Below, piece by piece: positions 59,487 through 64,000 of a DNA stretch of 64,000 nt (position 1 is the stretch's first letter; each line of letters begins with the position of its first letter). The translations under genes were made by a program, and so were the position numbers. The DNA is taken from positions 280,275 through 344,274 of the forward strand of contig JAOTOL010001180.1 of the NCBI GenBank assembly GCA_034440575.1. The letters are read 5' to 3'. This DNA is from Imbricaverruca yamaguchii (lineage: Eukaryota > Arthropoda > Thecostraca > Neoverrucidae). The notes beneath the pieces are model-generated. The model saw only the letters and a list, made by a program, of their open reading frames with translations, made no database searches and was not told the DNA's origin.

Positions 59487-59492
59487 TTTATT
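59487..59492 (-). terminator. Poly(A) signal of cuticle gene I
   Basis: AATAAA on the minus strand, about 123 bp past the ancestral stop. Confidence 0.55.
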
Positions 59493-59614
59493 GTTCACAT
59501 GACGGATATGGCATAAATACGTTTTACACTTACGTACACGCGGACATACAGATAGAAGCACACAAACTTAGCGGGCTTTACAGGGACGTGTTCTGTGACC
59601 GCTCAAACTCGCAC

Positions 59615-60289
59615 TCACTGGTACTTGGGTTGGTAAGACGGGGCAGGGTAGGAAGGCCTGTGGGCGGGCTTGTAGGCAGGAGCAGGCTGGTACGCCGGGT
59701 ACTGGGCCTCGCCCTCGTAGGTGACATCAGCCACGTTGCCGGAGTAGGCATCGGCAGTGTTGTAGGTCACCGTCTGGGTACGGCCGTCGGGAAGGACAAC
59801 AGAGTAAGAGCCCTGGGTGCTGTAGCCGTCACGGGCCTCCTGGGCGTTGAACTTGGGGTCGTAGTCGCTGTAGCCGTGGACATCGTAGCTGTAGTCGTAC
59901 TTTGGAGGAGCGTCATAGCTCTGCTGGTGTCCGTAGCTGGGCTGTGGTAGGCCGGGGCCGGGGCGTAGGGGGCTGGTGGTAGGCCGGGGCCGGAGCGTGG
60001 TAGCTCTGGGCGGCAGCAACGGCCAAAAGAGCGGCGACGATGAACACCTGGAAAATAATGGTTCAGAGGTCAGCCATGGCTACGCTTTGAAGTAATGCTG
60101 GCTCGTACAGAGTTCGTTGTGCCAGCGAGTTGATAAAAAAAAGTGCCGTTTGCATCTACGCCAGGAACAGATCCATCATACAAATATTCCTTCATTAGTA
60201 CTTCAAAGTGAAGAGCTACTAGAACCTCTTCCCCAGTACCAGCGACAATGTGGTGACCGCAGCTCCGTTCCTTGGACCCTCACCTTCAT
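59615..60289 (-). pseudogene. Cuticle gene I, R&R pro-resilin-like, broken by two 1-bp deletions
   Basis: It has the same two-exon layout: exon 1 60,284-60,289, exon 2 59,615-60,047, intron 236 bp, intact splice sites and TATA box. Exon 2 is 433 bp where H has 435. Compared with F and H, one base is missing at about 59,969-59,973 (TAGGGGG for TAGGTGGG) and one at about 59,940-59,945 (CTGTGG for CTGGTGG), both in the APAYHQPxY repeat. The frame starting at the signal peptide therefore hits a stop just before the R&R domain, leaving about 47 residues. The R&R domain and tail themselves are intact in another frame. It is a young pseudogene, or an assembly error in GC-rich repeat sequence. Confidence 0.82.
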
Positions 60290-60345
60290 ATTGAGTGGCG
60301 GTGAGTCTGTGGGGGTGACTGGTGTCGATGATCAGGTGACAGGCC

Positions 60346-60376
60346 CTTTATATGTGCGCCGGCACAGCTGACCTAG
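60346..60376 (-). promoter_or_regulatory. Gene I promoter: TATA box and CTAGGTCA octamer
   Basis: TATAAAG (60,346-60,352) and CTAGGTCA (60,369-60,376) on the minus strand, 16 bp apart, still intact although the coding frame is broken. Confidence 0.7.
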
Positions 60377-61260
60377 CCGGGGGCAGCAGGTGGGCGTGGC
60401 TATGGAGTCGCGCTGCACCGCTGCCTGCGAGGTTTGAAAATGCAGGCCACGACCTCACCGCCCGCTAGATCTTTTATCTCAGTGTACCCTATTCGGTTAA
60501 TGGCCCGTACCCGATATGAGCGCTGCGGGGGTGGGTCGAAGATGCTCTTGCAGTTTCGCGCCATAAGCGTCGGCTCTTTGCCGGTGTGTACTGGTAGAAA
60601 GTTCCGAAATCCTCAGTACTGCTGGCCAGTCTACTTCGTTGAGTATACAGGTTGCTTCATCTGCTAAATGGGTATCTTGATTGCTTTTGCTTAGCTGCAA
60701 TTGTACCATTCGTTATTTATTCTGGAATGATCTTAGTTGTATTATTGCTAGTTCCTGAGGAATTGTTAACGATTTATGAACTCAAAGTTAGCGACCTGTT
60801 ATCCAGGAAGTTGTTTTTCTCAGCCTTACGGTAGGTGGCTATTGTAACAGGTTTGAATCGTTACATACATTATCTTAATTACAACTGATCGCCTCACTCA
60901 TCGGGCCGTGCTTCGGTCTTATCGGGAAGCAGGACACTTTACCACGGTGCAGTAATTTCCGAATGACAAAAGAACCGGACGCAACATCATAATTAGCACA
61001 TCGCAGATAGAAACTGGAATGTATTGCGTAGCGCTCAAAACACCTCTATCACTAAACTGTGGCGGAATGCCTTACGTATAACTATGCATAAGTTGAATAT
61101 AGGTTCGCATCTGTGTGCTCGAGTCTATTTGAAATATATGTGTATATGTATAATGAGGTTCAGCGTGATAATCAGAGTGTTGAAGCGGTCGACGGGAGGG
61201 GACATCGGAGTGGCGCATCTCCGGAACAGCCCGGGGACGACTACCAAATGTTGGCGACGT

Positions 61261-63658
61261 TCCACGCTACGATTGGCTGAGCGACACCCCGTGTTGCTGT
61301 TGCTTGTCATTCCGGACCCTGCTGAACGGGACTTAACGGCGGGCGTGAGAAATGGGACACATTACCCCTCCCGCGACGAGGCACCACCTTTCAGTGGTGG
61401 TGGGGATTGCGTGCCCCAGTGACCCGGAGTCCCAGTCCACCAGTGAGCCGGCGAGGGGTCAGACTAAGAGTGCCTCATTCGTACTTTAATCCATTATCTT
61501 CCATTCCAATGCACATCTCATCTCAACATCCATGTCCTTCACCTGACCCTGCAACACCAACTATTCCTACTATGAACAGGGACTTACGCCTCCAGGACAT
61601 GCTCCCCGATCCTGCCCACCAGCTCAGTATTATCGGGGTAGTCGCCCCCCCGTCGTTCCGTCCCCCGGGGTTGACCGAGTCCTGTAGGTTGAAATCCCCC
61701 GTCACACGGTGCTAGTTGGAACGGGGGACCAACACACCTCTTTGGTCCTGATATCCCGGAGGTGTGGGCTGGCCCGTAGGGCCCCATACGGTCCAAGCGG
61801 CTAGTCGTCTCGGGTCGGGGCATGGGTGTATGCCCAGTGCCCGCCGCCCCGGCCGGCCGGGGTCAGGGGGTGGGCAGCGCTGCTAGTGCGATCGGGGTGG
61901 TGAGTCTCTCTCTCTCCCGGCTGAACGAAGGCGCTGCCCGCTCCTTATAGCTCCTCGGACACCTGGCGTCCTCCCGTCCGCGGGACTCAGGCTCCCCCAA
62001 TAGGGCCGCTTTTGGGTGGGGTGCCACGGCGAGCCGAGACCAAGACAGCACACGGCATCCACAGCATATAAACCGCCTCTGGTTCCTCTCGTGGAGACCA
62101 GACAAGTAGTTTCTCAGCACCACGTATACTTATCTTTCGTGGAAAGACGAGATGTCTCGCCTCATTATCACCCTTGCAAAGGCGAGACGACGGGTGTGAT
62201 CGATTTGGCAAAATCTTACGCTGCGTGAAATTAAACGTTGGTGCTTTGGACGCGAAACTTGCAGGGGCAGAGGAGGCAGAAAGTGGATTGAAGTTATTTG
62301 TTTAGATCCATTGTCTGGAAAAATAAGAGTATGGTCAAAAAGAGCATTCAATCAACCATAGAACGCAAAAGACAAAAAAAAGACAAATCGCGAGGTCTTA
62401 CCAACTGTTTTGACCTGAGGGAGGTGCCGGAGAAGAAGATTGTGAACGGGTTGGCGGAATTTGTCTTCACTGAAGCAAGGAAAATGAAGTTGGGGAGAGG
62501 CTTGAACCTAATTCAAACATCAACGTGATATTAACATTCAATACCACTGATATTCCTTCAACGATACTTGTGGGCTACGTCCTTCTGAAGTTCAGCATTT
62601 TTCTTCGCAACCCGATGGGATGTTGTAAGTGTCAGAAGTTCAAAGATACCAACAAATACTGCCGGAATCGCCCTGCATGTGGTAGGTTCGCCTCCCAGGA
62701 ACATGACAGCGAAAGCTGCACCTGCGAAATCCCCTTTTGTGCGAACTGTGGCGTGAGGAAGGATCTTCACGCTTCTTACGACTGAACCTGGCTAAATTAC
62801 AACAGAGGGGATACAATTGATATCCACCACACACCAAAAAAATATCGTTCCGTGAGGCAAGGGATCAATGTGAACAATCTCATGCCGGAATATCGTACGC
62901 GTCAGAAGTGAAAAGAAGGTATATTCTACATTACACATCCCGACGGAACCTCTGAGCTGATGGCGCAACTGACAGCTCTTCCTCGCTCCTTTGGAGTGGC
63001 TCCTGCGTCGGAAGTAAGGCAGGGCCAAATAACCCAAAACCACACCGATACGACCGACGACCCTCCACAAGTGATGCCGTTCTCACATTGTATGCCCCAC
63101 CAGATCAACGCCCGATGCCGTGGCATGGACGGTTGTCCAACTGGGAAAGAGGCCTCGTTCCTTCCCACCCAATTCCAACCCCTCCCCACCTACTTCGAAA
63201 TCCCCGCCTCCCACTTCCCAGTCCGCCCTCCAGCCTCCTCTCCCCTCCCTCACGCCCCACCACCACCCCTAAATGCACCCTCAGCATCTCTCCTCCCCCG
63301 AATCCTCCTCCTTCCCGGAGAGTCAGGCCGTGCCCAGGAATCAGGTTTGGACGTGCGTCTCTCACCCTAAGAGAAGCATTAGGGACCAGTCTTCCATTGT
63401 TCGGATCGGGACAGCTTTTCCGCTTTCCTATCGTAAATAAAGTTCTTTGTGAGTTATAATTCCTCAAGAATCGTAGCACGGCATGGTATCACAGTTGTAT
63501 TTGCCCCGTGGCATGTCATCCTGAATGATCTTTTGTTTGTTTGCTTTCTTTGTTTCACCTTATGATGCTGCTTGCATCTTACGGTTTGACTGCCGATGTT
63601 ATGGGCGCTGCATGACCGACGCAGTCGATGCGCCTCTAAACTCTAATAACCAACCAAC
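61261..63658 (+). mobile_element. Non-LTR retrotransposon relic in unit 4 (ORF1 remnant, no RT)
   Basis: ORF1 pieces at about 62,080-62,785. This copy is the most different: its first zinc knuckle reads CCKCQKFKDTNKYC, keeping the second Cys that is Trp in units 1-3 but with Asp for His. The second knuckle has Phe for a Cys (CGRFASQEHDSESC). Tail at TAATAACCAACCAAC near 63,658. No RT coding. Confidence 0.62.
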
Positions 63659-63764
63659 AAACCGATTGGATCCACTGATCAATTATGTGCACTAGTATTA
63701 CCATTGGTAGTCTTATTTTACCACCGTGCAATCACTGTTGTCTCCACACCGTCTTGAATGCCTA

Positions 63765-64000
63765 CAGGGTGCGCGGAAAGTCCTGGCGCTTTTCAACATT
63801 TTCGCAAACAAATGCAACTGGCTCATATATGTTCAACAACAGGTTGTAATAGTGACTGGGAACAACAAGCCACATCCTTTCACCAACCGCCTCGATGTAG
63901 CCGCCTCGGCAGCGATGACGGCCTGACGCGAGAGCGGAAGCCCCGCAGGCCCTGATGATGTAGGCCGCCTCCAGCTCCTCCCGCGCTGCCACGATGCGAG
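63765..64000 (-). mobile_element. Mariner/Tc1-like transposon end, cut by window edge
   Basis: A TA dinucleotide (63,763-63,764) is followed by CAGGGTGCGCGGAAAGTCC, a terminal-repeat-like end. Unit 2 and unit 3 spacers read GCCTATATGGG at this place. On the minus strand, from the window edge inward, fragments read LRGFRSRVR and, after a frameshift, AVIAAE and GYIEAVGERM, resembling the C-terminus of mariner/IS630-type transposases. The rest lies beyond the window. Confidence 0.55.

Larger units (their letters stand above)
58601..63762. repeat. Tandem unit 4 (gene I + spacer + LINE relic)
   Basis: Fourth unit. The left spacer (58,601-59,486) is almost identical to that of unit 2 (45,831-46,718). 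The upstream spacer (60,377-61,260) matches units 2 and 3. Confidence 0.8.

Overview
The window looks like nuclear DNA of an arthropod, most plausibly a crustacean. The evidence is a family of two-exon cuticle protein genes carrying a Rebers-Riddiford (R&R) chitin-binding domain of pro-resilin/RR-2 type flanked by Pro-Ala-Tyr repeats (AYKP, APAYHQPSY), together with LINE, SINE, Penelope-like, hAT and mariner relics. A barnacle would fit, but nothing here proves the order. No other convincing protein-coding host gene was found.

Layout. 1-2.3 kb holds a decayed Penelope-like element (RT pieces and a GIY-YIG piece) broken by a suspicious homopolymer block. 2.3-13 kb is mostly gene-poor, with microsatellites, minisatellites, GC-rich blocks and SINE-like fragments. 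Four dispersed cuticle genes follow, all on the minus strand: A (13.1-13.9 kb), B (16.2-18.2 kb, a 571-residue repeat-rich protein), C (21.7-22.4 kb) and D (28.1-28.8 kb). Between them lie a 401-bp MITE, a foldback-like element and the 3' ends of lost cuticle genes. From about 34 kb a younger array begins: gene E, then four tandem units (41.4-63.8 kb), each carrying one minus-strand cuticle gene (F, G, H, I) and a dead non-LTR retrotransposon relic. Minisatellites of 62, 39 and 34 bp and a 994-bp Penelope fragment lie between E and F or just before E.

Gene design. All nine genes share one architecture. A TATA box precedes a micro-exon of two codons (ATG AAG, or ATG GAG in B), then comes a phase-0 intron of 142-342 bp, and exon 2 carries the rest of the signal peptide and the whole mature protein. 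C to I also share an octamer, CTAGGTCA, 15-16 bp upstream of the TATA box. It resembles a nuclear-receptor half-site and suggests moult-hormone-linked co-regulation (inference). The products are predicted to be secreted and to bind chitin in the cuticle.

History visible in the sequence. The array grew by duplicating a unit that already contained the dead LINE. Later events mark single units: a SINE with 14-bp target duplications in unit 1, a hAT transposon with 8-bp target duplications in unit 3, two 1-bp deletions that break gene I in unit 4, and a mariner-like terminus at a TA in unit 4. Near gene D, three cuticle-gene 3' ends lie head to tail, with one junction in a 9-bp microhomology, a record of unequal recombination. 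No wholly new system is claimed. The most interesting items are the promoter/micro-exon architecture, the recombination scars, and a hammerhead-ribozyme-like motif inside a target-duplication-flanked Penelope fragment.
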